DNA of 64,000 bases from Mucilaginibacter endophyticus (GTDB lineage: Bacteria > Bacteroidota > Bacteroidia > Sphingobacteriales > Sphingobacteriaceae): assembly GCF_003351025.1 (NCBI RefSeq), contig NZ_QPCG01000011.1, positions 1-64,000 of the forward strand, read 5' to 3'. The translations under genes and the position numbers were made by a program. Below are positions 36,723 to 46,256 of this stretch, one piece after another (the first letter of the stretch is position 1; every line of letters starts with the position of its first letter). Below the pieces are notes generated by a model. The model saw only the letters and a program-made list of their open reading frames with translations, was not told where the DNA came from and searched no databases.

Positions 36723-37049
36723 TCATTGTGCGCCGAGGACTTCAAAGTGGTCAGCAGATATTTCCGTTACATATTTCTTAAGACCAGTTCGATCTGTAAA
36801 GTTTCGGGTACGTATCTTCCCTTCGATATAAACAAGTTGGCCTTTTTTTAGCTGTACTGACCTTTCCGCCAAAGATCGCCACATGACTATGTTATGCCAT
36901 TCGGTGAAAGCTTTTTGCTGCTCCCCTCTGCCGGTCATCTCCGAGGTTGCCAGCGGGAAGGATGAAACGGCGACGCCGTTATCGAGATAACGTAAATCCG
37001 GGTCTTTGCCTAAATGACCGGCCAAAAATACCTTGTTAATACCAGCCAT
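36723..37049 (-). CDS. ssb: Single-stranded DNA-binding protein
   Basis: A 108-residue OB-fold SSB: NKVFLAGHLGKDPDLRYLDNG, then TEWHNIVMWRSLAERSVQLKKG and YIEGKIRTRNFTD. It lacks the long acidic C-terminal tail (DDDIPF-type tip) of the housekeeping protein, which suggests an accessory copy. It stands alone. Confidence 0.88.
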   Translation of the reverse strand: MAGINKVFLAGHLGKDPDLRYLDNGVAVSSFPLATSEMTGRGEQQKAFTEWHNIVMWRSLAERSVQLKKGQLVYIEGKIRTRNFTDRTGLKKYVTEISADHFEVLGAQ

Positions 37050-37378
37050 AGTTCAGTAATTAAGATTTAAATGCAAATTAGCTTTCAAAGTTTGATTTTA
37101 TTAACAAGAAACTGTAAAAAGGTATCAACCGGTTAATTCATGCGCTCAATACCAATATCAGATCACTGTCCGACAAGGTTTCCATTCATATCGCACCTAT
37201 TAGCTCCGAAATTACATAAGGTTATGAACGCATGTCGCCGCATGTTTACAAATTTGATCATTCCAGGACCTGTCCTGCCAACATACTCAGCCATAAGCGC
37301 AATCGTTTATTCAGTAGTTTGTTTTATCACCAATGTTGTCTGTTTTTTGATAAATCCCTGGCTAAAGGCTTGGAATGT

Positions 37379-37750
37379 TTAAGATAACACTTTTTCGTAC
37401 AGCCAGAAATCAACTTTGGTTAAAAGATCTTCTATGTCAAAGGGTTTTGAAAGAAAATCGTCCGCACCGCTTTCTTTAGCAGATGCTGCTAAGTTGTTTG
37501 CCGCAGAGATAAGTATTATAGGAACATTTGCTGTATGCGCATTGTTTTTTAGGTTTTTACAAAGCTGGCTGCCGAGACCATCATTAAGCCAGTCATCCAG
37601 CAGGATCAAATCCATGGTATTTTGACATAACTTTTGAAAAGCAACAATATCGCTAACTGCCTCCACGGTCATGCCATGTTCTTCCAGGACATAGCGAATA
37701 ATTTGTAGTATGTCATCATCGTCATCAACGACAATTATTTTTTTTTTCAT
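37379..37750 (-). CDS. Single-domain response regulator (receiver only)
   Basis: A 123-residue receiver from the ATG at 37750 (MKKKIIVVDDDDDIL). Phospho-Asp in LILLDDWLNDG, Ser in ILISAAN, Lys in LSKPFDI. No output domain. It resembles the receiver at 11031 in layout. No kinase is adjacent. Confidence 0.88.
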   Translation of the reverse strand: MKKKIIVVDDDDDILQIIRYVLEEHGMTVEAVSDIVAFQKLCQNTMDLILLDDWLNDGLGSQLCKNLKNNAHTANVPIILISAANNLAASAKESGADDFLSKPFDIEDLLTKVDFWLYEKVLS

Positions 37751-37961
37751 ACGGGTCTTCATAAGGTTGGGAATGTTATTGATAGAAGATTGATTCCAGG
37801 CGGGATAAATTTAACTAAATATAAATTATTAAAACATATATGCTGTCTATTTTTCTTAGAATGAAATATTTCTTTGGTCTAAACGCTCGGGTTCCAGGGC
37901 TTTCCGTTTTTTGATTGAAATCAGGTCATTGCCTGTGTAACTGTCATTTGCAAAAAAACAA

Positions 37962-37983
37962 GCCCGAGCCAAAAGGCACGGGC
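37962..37983 (-). terminator. Hairpin terminator, minus-strand sense
   Basis: Stem GCCCG-a-GCC / GGC-a-CGGGC with an AAAA loop. On the minus strand it is followed by TTGTTTTTTTG, the T-tract expected of an intrinsic terminator for leftward transcripts. Confidence 0.6.
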
Positions 37984-38566
37984 GCAAAATTAGTGTATCG
38001 GAAAATATAATGCCGGTGGACACTGATGAGTTGTAACAACAATATGTTTAAAAATGTGGGCCTTTAAAGCGGGTAGTGTTCTACTATCTTTTACGGTGAA
38101 ATATATAATAAGGTTGCCGGTAAAAGAAAGGAAATTTCAGACTACGGAGGATTGCTGTTTTTTCTTATAGCACTCTGTTCCTGCAGTTCACAAAATGCTG
38201 TATAATTTTCATGCCCACAAAACATGGCAAGCACATCCTTGGTAAAAAGGGAGGATGGGAATTTTGATGGCAGACACCCGTAAAGCCTAAGGATCGTCTT
38301 TTCTGAAAGCTAGTACGTCGTCAAAGCCAAGACGGAAGCCGAGACGTGACCTGCGTGAGCAGGCGTCATCGTCGTAAGCGCGCATTTGGCGAGCACCGAC
38401 AACCTCAGCACTTCCAGGCAGTTTGACAGAGGAGGCATTTAGGTTTATGTTAAAGAACATACAAAACGTTGGCGCTGCTGGTTTTCGTAGATAGCGCTAA
38501 ATTTCATTTTAGGAGAAGTTTTATAATAATAAAATAATTACAAAACAATTATCATTACGGCAGGTT
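37984..38566. other. Region with a possible decayed small gene
   Basis: A plus frame at about 38223 reads MASTSLVKREDGNFD in one frame and AKHILGKKGGWEI in another, reminiscent of short DUF2188-type proteins, but the rest does not match. No confident feature. Confidence 0.25.
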
Positions 38567-38875
38567 ATGTTTCCTGATTTAGAGCAGTCGGCTCTATTTG
38601 CCTTGGCTACTATGGAACAACCAAAAGATCAAATTACTCCAATCCTCGAACATATAAGACAACTACGGGAAAGCAAACATTATTCACAAGATTACCTGGC
38701 ATATCGACTTGACATCGGCCAAAACGCATACAGCAAACTTGAACTCGGATACAGCAAGCTCTCTGTTCAACGCCTGATCGATATAGCGTCGGTGCTCGAA
38801 GTCGATGTCATAGAGCTGATAAAGCATCGGAGTGATTCCAGTAAAATAAGCCTTATCGATGAATTGATACAATGA
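38567..38875 (+). CDS. XRE-family helix-turn-helix regulator
   Basis: A 102-residue HTH_3 protein: ILEHIRQLRESKHYSQDYLA, then GQNAYSKLELGYSKLSVQRLIDIASVLEVDVIELI. The start is probably the ATG at 38567 or the one at 38612 (MEQPKDQ). It is similar to the proteins at 22527 and 39848. Confidence 0.82.
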   Translation: MFPDLEQSALFALATMEQPKDQITPILEHIRQLRESKHYSQDYLAYRLDIGQNAYSKLELGYSKLSVQRLIDIASVLEVDVIELIKHRSDSSKISLIDELIQ

Positions 38876-39228
38876 GGTAGGTTCCAAAAACAGGTAAGAT
38901 TTACAATGCAAAAACAGCCAGGCATTCTTTAAACAGGGGCAGCGCGACGCTCTGGACTTATATAGGCAAAACGACTTCTGCTTGTTGTTTTAAACGAATA
39001 CAAGGAAGGCCAAAGCTGTTGTGCGCAATCACCATCTCAAAGCAATCAGCAAGGGTAGTATCGTGATATAAGTTTAAAAGAGACTGGTAAACAATATCAT
39101 ACGCTGCACGCGATGAAACAAATTGTTATTTTCTTGCGTTAAATTCCGTCGTACCTGATCTGCTGCCCATCATTCATTCCCGTTGCACTTTATAAGCTGA
39201 GCATCACAAATGTTAGAGCAATATAATA

Positions 39229-39585
39229 TTGGTTATAATAATGAGGGAATTGCAGGTGAAAAATAACTTTAATTTATCTTCTATGTTCGGACAATGGAAC
39301 AGTCTTTGCATACCATATTTTATGGAAACAAGTACCTACCATCTAGTAGCAAGCCATGGGATGGATGTCATCATAGTTCCTGAACTGGATTGCCGGCTTG
39401 TCGTGATAGAGAAATACGATTATTCCCCTATGGACGACGATCTGGTACTTTTCGCGGTAATCGGAGTGCGTTCGCTCGTGTTTCGGGCGATCCGTTATGA
39501 GTATGAAGATATGTCACCATTACACGCAGCAATACGCTGGTATGCCAACCGTCTTCATTATCCTTTAATAAGTCTCTCCGCTTAA
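39229..39585 (+). CDS. Hypothetical protein
   Basis: A 118-residue soluble protein (114 from the ATG at 39241). It has YHLVASHGMDVIIVPELDCR and a C-terminal helix MSPLHAAIRWYANRLHYP. No family recognised. It lies between two XRE genes and may belong with them. Confidence 0.5.
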   Translation: MVIIMRELQVKNNFNLSSMFGQWNSLCIPYFMETSTYHLVASHGMDVIIVPELDCRLVVIEKYDYSPMDDDLVLFAVIGVRSLVFRAIRYEYEDMSPLHAAIRWYANRLHYPLISLSA

Positions 39586-39847
39586 GTTTTTTCTCAACTT
39601 CGATTCTAATTTCGACCGAAATTACCCGCAATAAATAACCTTGCCGGAGTGACCGCAACCTTTTTTTAATTCGATGCGTACAATAAATATCAAAAGTCCG
39701 TATATGAATAATCAGAAGTTCAAGGTATTGATTTATATGATTCACTTTTTGAGCGTCATTACGTTAGCAAAGCATTGGCAAAACGGCATTAAGCTGGTGT
39801 TCAGGAAGCCCATGAATAAATCATGAATTGATTTTTACGTTTTGTAA

Positions 39848-40231
39848 GTGTGTAATAGGCTCCTCACAATGCGTAAAATAATCGCGCTTTACTTTTCGTT
39901 AGCATTATTCCTTATAGGGGTAAACCAGGCCTTAAATTGTATACGTTGGATTACACTTCATATTGATATTAGGAAAATCAGTAATTCAATAACACAGGGA
40001 ACAGTCAGTACAAGAACGGGTAAAATAATAATTAAGAATATGCGCATCATTCGCGAACAAAAAGGGTATTCGCAGGGATTCTTGGCCGCGAAGCTTGGAG
40101 TTAGCCAAAATGCGTACAGTAAGGTGGGGCTGGGTCAGGGTATATTAACTATTGAACGCTTCTTTCAAAATGCAATGATACTTGAAACGGATATTTCTAA
40201 ACTTTGCCAGCAAGGGATGTTGGAAAATTAA
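39848..40231 (+). CDS. XRE-like HTH protein with an N-terminal hydrophobic segment
   Basis: The frame holds an HTH_3 domain in its second half: MRIIREQKGYSQGFLAAKLG, then SQNAYSKVGLGQGILTIERF. In front is a hydrophobic segment, MRKIIALYFSLALFLIGVNQ. If the ATG at 39869 is used, the protein would be a membrane-anchored HTH protein of 120 residues. If translation begins at 40040 it is a plain 63-residue HTH. The Glu of the usual YSKxELG motif is Gly here. Confidence 0.5.
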   Translation: MCNRLLTMRKIIALYFSLALFLIGVNQALNCIRWITLHIDIRKISNSITQGTVSTRTGKIIIKNMRIIREQKGYSQGFLAAKLGVSQNAYSKVGLGQGILTIERFFQNAMILETDISKLCQQGMLEN

Positions 40232-40293
40232 AACAGCGATAAGTCAAAGTGAGCCCATGAATTTTGATAACCAATTCATCGGATGGGTGATGG

Positions 40294-40596
40294 TTGAAAG
40301 TTAAAGATTTTTTATCTTTCGGCATGATTTCCGACTTGCAACGCGCATTCCTTACGGCCCGGACTATTTTACCTTCGGACCATGATAAACTTATTGATGT
40401 TATTGTCATAGCAACTGGTAGAGAACCAGGGCTGTGGACACCTCATTTCGTATACCTGCCGGACGAAACACGCTATTTTATCTTTATACGTGATGCGGCG
40501 GGTTCTAATTGGGTATGTACCGATAAACGACTACAGGATTGGCTTGATGTCAGTAATATTCTTGCATTACGTCTGCTGGAAGAAGTTTGGCAATAA
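40294..40596 (+). CDS. Hypothetical protein
   Basis: About 90-100 residues. The listed start is TTG; the ATG at 40324 is an alternative. Text such as SDLQRAFLTARTILP, WTPHFVYLPDETRYFIFIRD and WLDVSNILALRLLEEVW looks like a real compact domain. Not recognised. It follows the HTH gene by 62 bases and is closed by a strong terminator. Confidence 0.5.
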   Translation: MKVKDFLSFGMISDLQRAFLTARTILPSDHDKLIDVIVIATGREPGLWTPHFVYLPDETRYFIFIRDAAGSNWVCTDKRLQDWLDVSNILALRLLEEVWQ

Positions 40597-40690
40597 GATA
40601 CATTTCGCTGAAATTTCATCAAATAAAACGTTATATACAGCGTTTCAAATCTGTTGCGTAGACAACATCTAACAAATAGAAGATAGGTTA

Positions 40691-40717
40691 CAAAAGGCCG
40701 GAATTTCCGGCCTTTTG
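40691..40717. terminator. Bidirectional terminator
   Basis: A 13-bp perfect stem CAAAAGGCCGGAA / TTCCGGCCTTTTG with a one-base centre, flanked by A- and T-runs, so it can work in both directions. Confidence 0.8.
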
Positions 40718-40848
40718 TAAGGTTGCTGATCTTATAACTGCTGAGGTACTATTTTTTAATAGATAAAACATTTCATAATTTAGGATGTATTACTGATGGT
40801 TTATGGCATTGCCATTACGCCTAATCTTCATTCAGTAAATCAAATGTT

Positions 40849-40877
40849 AAGCCGGGTTAATCCCCGGCTTTTGTTTT
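40849..40877 (+). terminator. Rho-independent terminator
   Basis: Eight-base stem AAGCCGGG / CCCGGCTT with a six-base loop, followed by TTGTTTT. It lies in a gene-free stretch (40597-40984); the transcript it ends is unclear. Confidence 0.6.
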
Positions 40878-40984
40878 AACCTGAATTAAAAGAGTCCGCT
40901 TTTCGCCATGTGGCGGTTATTTTTCTACAACCATTCGTTGTAGAATGGCGGATCGGCGTATCTTTATCCAAAACCTTTGACCTT

Positions 40985-41218
40985 ATGGATGATAAAGCCA
41001 GGGCGCGCGAACTTAGAATCAAAACCGGGCGTAAATTTGCACTTGAGCGGGCATATCGCTCGCTTACGGTAGCGCAGCTTGCTGAACGAACCGGCATCCC
41101 GATTGAAACAATTATCGTTATAGAGGACGGGGTATCAGATTTTCTTTTAGAAGATATGTTGGTGCTGCTTAATGTGCTTGATATCGATATCAAGGAATTC
41201 TTTGCCGATTTAATTTAA
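40985..41218 (+). CDS. Small HTH-like protein
   Basis: A 77-residue protein from the ATG at 40985. It reads ALERAYRSLTVAQLAERTGI, then PIETIIVIEDGVSDFLLEDMLVLLNVLDIDIKEFF, which fits a divergent XRE helix-turn-helix. It is the fourth such small regulator in the window. Confidence 0.6.
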   Translation: MDDKARARELRIKTGRKFALERAYRSLTVAQLAERTGIPIETIIVIEDGVSDFLLEDMLVLLNVLDIDIKEFFADLI

Positions 41219-41419
41219 CAAGCCTGCCTTCAAAATAAGATTGTAAATGTATGCAGAAGAAGCGTTGTAGAAATTCGTATCCTCTAAAATAACATGTCAT
41301 TGAATAGATGGGACTTTTCAAAGTCCGTATCAAATTTTACAATGCCGGGAAGATTCGTTTAATAAGTTAAGAAAACATGTTGAAAGCTTACTGAACCATT
41401 TTTGGTTTTTAATCTTCAG

Positions 41420-42277
41420 CTACAAAGACATAGCAAAATGCAGGCCTAATGCTCCATTGTTGAGTGATGGCAATAATACAGAACTGCTGCCTTCGTTTTT
41501 CTTTTTTTGGAATTCTTTAGGAAGATTTCTGTTTTTCTCCTTTTCGCGACCTGCTTTAAATAGGTTATTTCGGATATAAGGATATAACAGGTATGCTGCT
41601 TTTGTAGATAAGATGCCAAAGCCTGCCCCCGCTATCACGTCACTAAACCAATGATCTTTATGATAGATCCTGAAAACCCCTGTAGTGGTCGCGAATGCAT
41701 ATCCAATGACACTATAGGCAGCTGAATTATCACCCAGTTCCTGCGACATAAATTCGGCCCCGGCAAAGGCATTGCCGGTATGGCCAGAGGGGAATGAGTT
41801 ATAATCACTATTATCTGGCCGTAACCTATGCGTTACTTTTTTCAATGTAAAGGTGCTGATATTTAACATACCCTGGGCCATGACGTAAATCAAAGTGCGA
41901 TCTATAAAAGTGTTTTTGCCATGGATTCCCGCTATATTCAACCCATACACTAAAATCGGGGGAGCATATTGCAGGTAATTCTCAATATGGCTCCTGGTTG
42001 CGAAATTATGCTCGCCTGCTTCCTTGTATATGTAACGATCCAATCGTCGCAATGGATGGATGGCGAATGAACTTGCGCCATAAGCAATCAATACAGCAGG
42101 TGGAATTAGCGCTATAGATTTACTGTGCAGGTGCCTTACGGTATCCGGTGCTGTCAAAATATCTTTCTTAAGGGTGTCCGCAATATTGATTTTCCGCGAA
42201 GTATCAGGTGTGCTTTCCTGAGCAAACACCGTAAAGGTCGAACAAGAAAATAAGAGTAAATAGAAAATTCTTCTCAT
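41420..42277 (-). CDS. PAP2-family phosphatase, exported
   Basis: A 285-residue protein with a signal peptide (IFYLLLFSCSTFTVFA) and the PAP2 motifs KKVTHRLRPD, SFPSGHTGNAFAG and YHKDHWFSDVIAG. Family members remove phosphate from lipid phosphates such as undecaprenyl or phosphatidic substrates at the outer face of the membrane. It marks the last chromosomal gene before the mobile element remnants. Confidence 0.88.
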   Translation of the reverse strand: MRRIFYLLLFSCSTFTVFAQESTPDTSRKINIADTLKKDILTAPDTVRHLHSKSIALIPPAVLIAYGASSFAIHPLRRLDRYIYKEAGEHNFATRSHIENYLQYAPPILVYGLNIAGIHGKNTFIDRTLIYVMAQGMLNISTFTLKKVTHRLRPDNSDYNSFPSGHTGNAFAGAEFMSQELGDNSAAYSVIGYAFATTTGVFRIYHKDHWFSDVIAGAGFGILSTKAAYLLYPYIRNNLFKAGREKEKNRNLPKEFQKKKNEGSSSVLLPSLNNGALGLHFAMSL

Positions 42278-42339
42278 AAAATAATCTAAAGGATTCTTGT
42301 GTCAAAATGTTTGCAATATAAAAACCAAATGTTTGTCGA

Positions 42340-43220
42340 ATCACATTACAACCATGATTCGATACGCGTATGTTGTGAGTTATGCCGACAAAAATAAGTT
42401 TCTTTTGACCAACGGGATCGAGTTCCGCAGGCATCCCCTATTTCCTTTAGATACCTATTCATCTTTCGATTGCTCAATACTGGAAGCAATAAATCATCAT
42501 TTACGCATTGCGGATTATCTTCATATTTTGCCATTAATTCCATTGCTCGGGGAAGTAAAGGGATTCGGGAAAAAGTATCTGTTTTCTGACGGCTTGCGTA
42601 AACCAATTCCTGTCCGTCGATCCCCCGGTTACGATTTCTGAACGTTTTAACTTCTTCACGTCTGCATCAGCTAAGCCTGTGTAGCAGCTGAAAAGAAAAA
42701 TATCCCTTACTTGTGATACCCAGTCGCTGACAAGTTTCTTATTTGCCATCAACTCCAGTTCTTCGGCATTTAAGAAATCGAGTTTAACCTCTTTAACTTC
42801 GGGTTGGTATTTGACAAACGGATCTTTGTCAAGCCTTCCGTTTGCTTTAAAAATGAGTATTATCTTTTAAACTTCTTTAGATATTTAACCCTTTAATTAT
42901 TAATACAATTCCTTTCCGAACGTAGATAAAAATCATCGGCCATGTTAAACTCGTGGTCGATTGCCCGGATATCAATATCCGAGGAGTTATATTCCATTGC
43001 AGAAACGCCTGTGTATGTTTCAAACTTGTCTCATACCCATCAATTGTCCCTTTTGCATATTCTTTGCCAATAAGGGCAACATTCTGACGATTATGTTCCT
43101 GGAATGTCGGCACCAGCATTTTTCCAGGCAAGGGTCGTCCGCCGAGTAACCAGTCTTTAAGTTAGGAGCAATGATCAGTTATTTGCGCTTTATCATATCC
43201 CGGTGAATATCGTAGACCTG
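42340..43220 (-). pseudogene. Tyrosine recombinase, middle and C-terminal part
   Basis: Minus-strand text in order: QVYDIHRDMIKRK (then TAA), MLVPTFQEHNRQNVALIGKE, YETSLKHTQAFLQW, VRDIFLFSCYTGLADADVKK, SRQKTDTFSRIPLLPRAMEL and LPVLSNRKMNRYLKEIGDACG. These are the core-binding and catalytic regions of a CTn-type integrase. A degenerate HNSQHT stands where HxxRHT is expected, and the Tyr end is missing. Several frameshifts. The N-terminal piece of such a gene is at 58077-58301. Confidence 0.85.
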
Positions 43221-43390
43221 GTGTTTAATGTTTTCAGGTACGCATTGACACTAACAGGTTTATGCGTGCAAATCAATGCGGATCAAAGTCTTAAAACGTT
43301 ACCAACAAAATAACGGCGAATGGAATAACCGTCACGGCGATCGCATGGCGGATAAAGTTTAACAGGTTGAGTCAGCGGACAAGTTCATGG

Positions 43391-43681
43391 TTATGGAATG
43401 AGCAACAGTTCCACGCGGCTGCCGAGGAGCGGGTGGTAAGATGGTGTGTACCTGATATAACCATACTCCTGAAGCTGGCTAATACATTTGTGATAAGTAA
43501 TATTACTTTGAATACGAGATAACTTCATAAGTTTCCTTCGGGAAATATTTACAGATTTTTTGATACCGTTGGACTGCCATAAAAAGTACATCGCCATATA
43601 GAGACTCAGGTGCCAGGCGGTAATCCGGGTGTCTTCGCTGAAGCAGTGAAATAAACGGGATAAATGTTGAGTAGCAGACAT
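43391..43681 (-). CDS. Mobile-element winged-helix-like protein
   Basis: A 96-residue protein from the ATG at 43681. Pattern: ITAWHLSLYMAMYFLWQ, NISRRKLMKLSRIQSNITYHKCI, LQEYGYIRYTPSYHPLLGSR. This family accompanies HTH genes in Bacteroidota conjugative elements and looks like a winged-helix DNA-binding protein. A paralogue is at 44163. It follows the HTH gene by one base. Confidence 0.7.
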   Translation of the reverse strand: MSATQHLSRLFHCFSEDTRITAWHLSLYMAMYFLWQSNGIKKSVNISRRKLMKLSRIQSNITYHKCISQLQEYGYIRYTPSYHPLLGSRVELLLIP

Positions 43682-43682
43682 A

Positions 43683-43955
43683 CTAGCGAAATGCCTCCCT
43701 GCTGCTTTCCAATAATTTGATGATGTCCTGATGACGATAATAATAAGTTCCCCCAACCTTGGAGTAAGATAATCTGCCTCCCGTCCGGAGATTTTGCAAT
43801 GTGCCGGGTGATACTTTTAACAGTTGCCTGACTTCAGCACCTTTGAGCCATTCTTTTTGTATATCTTTTTTTGTGTTTAACAAAGCATTGATATCATGAA
43901 GTAATTGCAGCCTGAAAGCCTGCAGATCTTCTTTGGTAATAATCTCTACATTCAT
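43683..43955 (-). CDS. Excisionase-type helix-turn-helix protein
   Basis: A 90-residue protein with an HTH_17 domain: WLKGAEVRQLLKVSPGTLQNLRTGG, then YYYRHQDIIKLLE. It belongs to the small DNA-binding proteins linked to integration and excision in CTns. It is paired with the winged-helix gene downstream. Confidence 0.8.
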   Translation of the reverse strand: MNVEIITKEDLQAFRLQLLHDINALLNTKKDIQKEWLKGAEVRQLLKVSPGTLQNLRTGGRLSYSKVGGTYYYRHQDIIKLLESSREAFR

Positions 43956-44162
43956 GGTCTATGTAATATTTAATCTTGTTGCATCAATTTCTTTTGAATG
44001 ATGGTATTGATAAGGTATATCCGGCGTCAAATAGATACAGGATATGTTTACGATAACTCATACTACCTGAAATCTTTGCGATGTTTAATAATTTGATGTG
44101 CCATGGTTCTCATCATGGTGTATATTCTGACATTATGATTTTTAATTTCCTACAGTTACTGT

Positions 44163-44477
44163 TTATCTTTTGCAAACAGGCAGATCCCGGGGAACAAGAA
44201 TGATTTTACTGCGCCTCTTCTTATTGAAAGAGGGGAAATACTGTAAATAACCAAAGTCATGCAGGTCACGGATACAGCGATGATAGGTAGCCCGCGAGGA
44301 AATCCGGGCCACCTCCATCACCTCGTAACTATAAGCCTCGATATGATCCGGAAAGCCACCGCTTTGCCACAACTGCAAGAGCGTAGCAAAAAGGCCGATA
44401 TGGGCAATACAGATCCGGGGATCGTTGCCGACCCGTTCAAAGAATACCCATAAAGGCCTGTACAACTCCATACTCAA
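44163..44477 (-). CDS. Mobile-element winged-helix-like protein
   Basis: A 104-residue paralogue of the protein at 43391: ICIAHIGLFATLLQLWQSGG, EVMEVARISSRATYHRCIRDLHDFGYLQYFPSF. It overlaps the preceding large gene by four bases, so the two are coupled. Probably a DNA-binding regulator of element functions. Confidence 0.7.
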   Translation of the reverse strand: MSMELYRPLWVFFERVGNDPRICIAHIGLFATLLQLWQSGGFPDHIEAYSYEVMEVARISSRATYHRCIRDLHDFGYLQYFPSFNKKRRSKIILVPRDLPVCKR

Positions 44478-46252
44478 ATTTTTACAGCTTGCTTGCGCTG
44501 CGGAGCAGGTTCCTGTTTTTGTTCAGCTGCCGCTTGCTGAGCAGCCGGTATTCCCTGGTCCGCAGCCGGCGCGCCATCTTTGGCTTGTGTTACTTTAGCC
44601 ATAGCTGCCCGTTGAACTTCCTGCGGTGATAAATCAGATTTCTGGCTTTGCTCAAAGCCCTGCCTGTTCACCGGTTTGATATCCAGCTTTTGGCCGTTCT
44701 CATCATAAAAGTCGATGCGCATCATCGGGGCATTCGCGACCATTTTAGCTTTTGTCTCCAGCCCGTCCTGCAATACGTTAACTTCGACCTGGTTGCCTTT
44801 TTGCAATTGCGCCAGTAAACGCTCCTGCATGTATTTTTCTTCCGCACCGACAATCGGGAATTTTTCCAATACCTTCCCCTGGTCATGCCAGCGGATCATT
44901 TTTGGTAGAAAGTTCCCGTGCTGATCCGCTTCCTTGAAGTTAAGCGCCCGCCAGGCCCAGTAGGTGTCACCGGTCGGCACCATTTTCAATTTACCATCGA
45001 TTTCTTTCTTTTCCAAAACTGGTTGTTCCCGGTAAACCGCACGACCGTCCATCATATTGTAGCGTTCCTGGAGTGTGTAGTTAAATTTGGGCCCGATAAA
45101 GAAAGTCTGTGAGAGGTCTTCCATGCCCTCTTTCTTCAGCGTCGAAGTAAAACGGTTAAAAAAGGTAAGGTCTTTAGCAGCATCATCGCCTTTCGAAAAA
45201 TACAGCACCGAATGCAGTTCATCTTTTCCGAACTTGCGTGTATGGTCCAGTGTAAACTCCGTCAGGTTCTGTTCCATTTTGGTATTTAAAACCTTAGCGA
45301 TGTCTTCGCCGAAACCCATGTAATGGAGTTGATCCCTGTTGTATTCAAAACTTGCCTGATTCATAATACTTATATTTTTAATGGTTAATATTTCTTTGAT
45401 AAAATAGGTCGGATAGGTTGAGGTAGCTAAAAGTCTCGGGTCTGTCCGTTTGAGCTGGTCATCATGCAGCCAAATGGTACAACTGCGACGGTCGAACCGT
45501 GCATAGAGCGTTTGCTCGATGGTCAGCGGACGGTAGAGTGAGTGGGGCGTTGAGAATTGCAGCCTGCCATCCCGGTTGGAATGAACACTGAGCAGGCCGA
45601 TACCGCAGTGTTGTTCCGGGTAACCATCCAGATCCAGCTTTAGGAAGCGCCCGCGGTATTCCCTCGCCAGGATCAGATCGGCCGGCTTTTTATCCACCGC
45701 CAGTGTTTTGGCTTTTTCGCGCAGGAAATTTTCTCCGTCTTCCTGGCGCTCGAAATATTTTAAAATATTCACTTTGTGCCCGATCTCATAAATATGGTGC
45801 CCCGGATGGGTATGTTCGATCACCAGAAAGCGCTTCACTTCTTTATCCGGCTCGATATCCTGTCGCCATTGCACGGGGAAGAACAATTCCTGTTGCAGGT
45901 AAAGCCTGAGGTCGTCCATTTTCCAAAAAGGTTGCAGCTCCACTTGAAGCCCGGATAGTTGCTGCACAACATCCGGCAGGTTTACCTCGGTGGATACCGG
46001 TTTTTGCACAAAACTTGCCGCCAGATTGGCCACCGGAAGAAAGGCATAATCGGCCTCGATAAAATCCTGCATGACATAATCAAATACATTATTCGATGCT
46101 GCACAGAATGCTGAGGCTTCACCGGCGGAAACATAACCACGAAATACAGGTTGATCCTGAACCCGGTCAAAGGCCACCCAGTTCCATTGTTGCTCCGCTG
46201 CCTCGGATAAAAAATGGGCAACCGCTTCGTGATCCGTTAATTCCATAGTCAA
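44474..46252 (-). CDS. DUF3945-type conjugative-element protein, apparent two-gene fusion
   Basis: A 592-residue frame in two parts. The first 296 residues are an unrecognised domain (VAFDRVQDQPVFRGYVSAGE). The second begins at an internal ATG at 45364, MNQASFEYNRDQLHYMGFGE, the usual start of DUF3945 proteins in CTns, and ends with a Gln/Ala-rich tail. The join, FIKEILTIKNISI, reads like an AT-rich leader rather than protein, so an upstream stop codon has probably been lost and two genes fused. Separate translation from 45364 remains possible. Confidence 0.75.
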   Translation of the reverse strand: MTMELTDHEAVAHFLSEAAEQQWNWVAFDRVQDQPVFRGYVSAGEASAFCAASNNVFDYVMQDFIEADYAFLPVANLAASFVQKPVSTEVNLPDVVQQLSGLQVELQPFWKMDDLRLYLQQELFFPVQWRQDIEPDKEVKRFLVIEHTHPGHHIYEIGHKVNILKYFERQEDGENFLREKAKTLAVDKKPADLILAREYRGRFLKLDLDGYPEQHCGIGLLSVHSNRDGRLQFSTPHSLYRPLTIEQTLYARFDRRSCTIWLHDDQLKRTDPRLLATSTYPTYFIKEILTIKNISIMNQASFEYNRDQLHYMGFGEDIAKVLNTKMEQNLTEFTLDHTRKFGKDELHSVLYFSKGDDAAKDLTFFNRFTSTLKKEGMEDLSQTFFIGPKFNYTLQERYNMMDGRAVYREQPVLEKKEIDGKLKMVPTGDTYWAWRALNFKEADQHGNFLPKMIRWHDQGKVLEKFPIVGAEEKYMQERLLAQLQKGNQVEVNVLQDGLETKAKMVANAPMMRIDFYDENGQKLDIKPVNRQGFEQSQKSDLSPQEVQRAAMAKVTQAKDGAPAADQGIPAAQQAAAEQKQEPAPQRKQAVKI

Positions 46253-46256
46253 AAGA

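Noticed and set aside
40691-40877. Possible CRISPR repeat from two nearby hairpins
   Set aside because: The two hairpins differ in sequence and there are no repeated units or spacers; both are terminators.
42297-42641. Plus-strand open frame over the integrase remnant
   Set aside because: The minus strand carries clear integrase text; the plus frame is its shadow.
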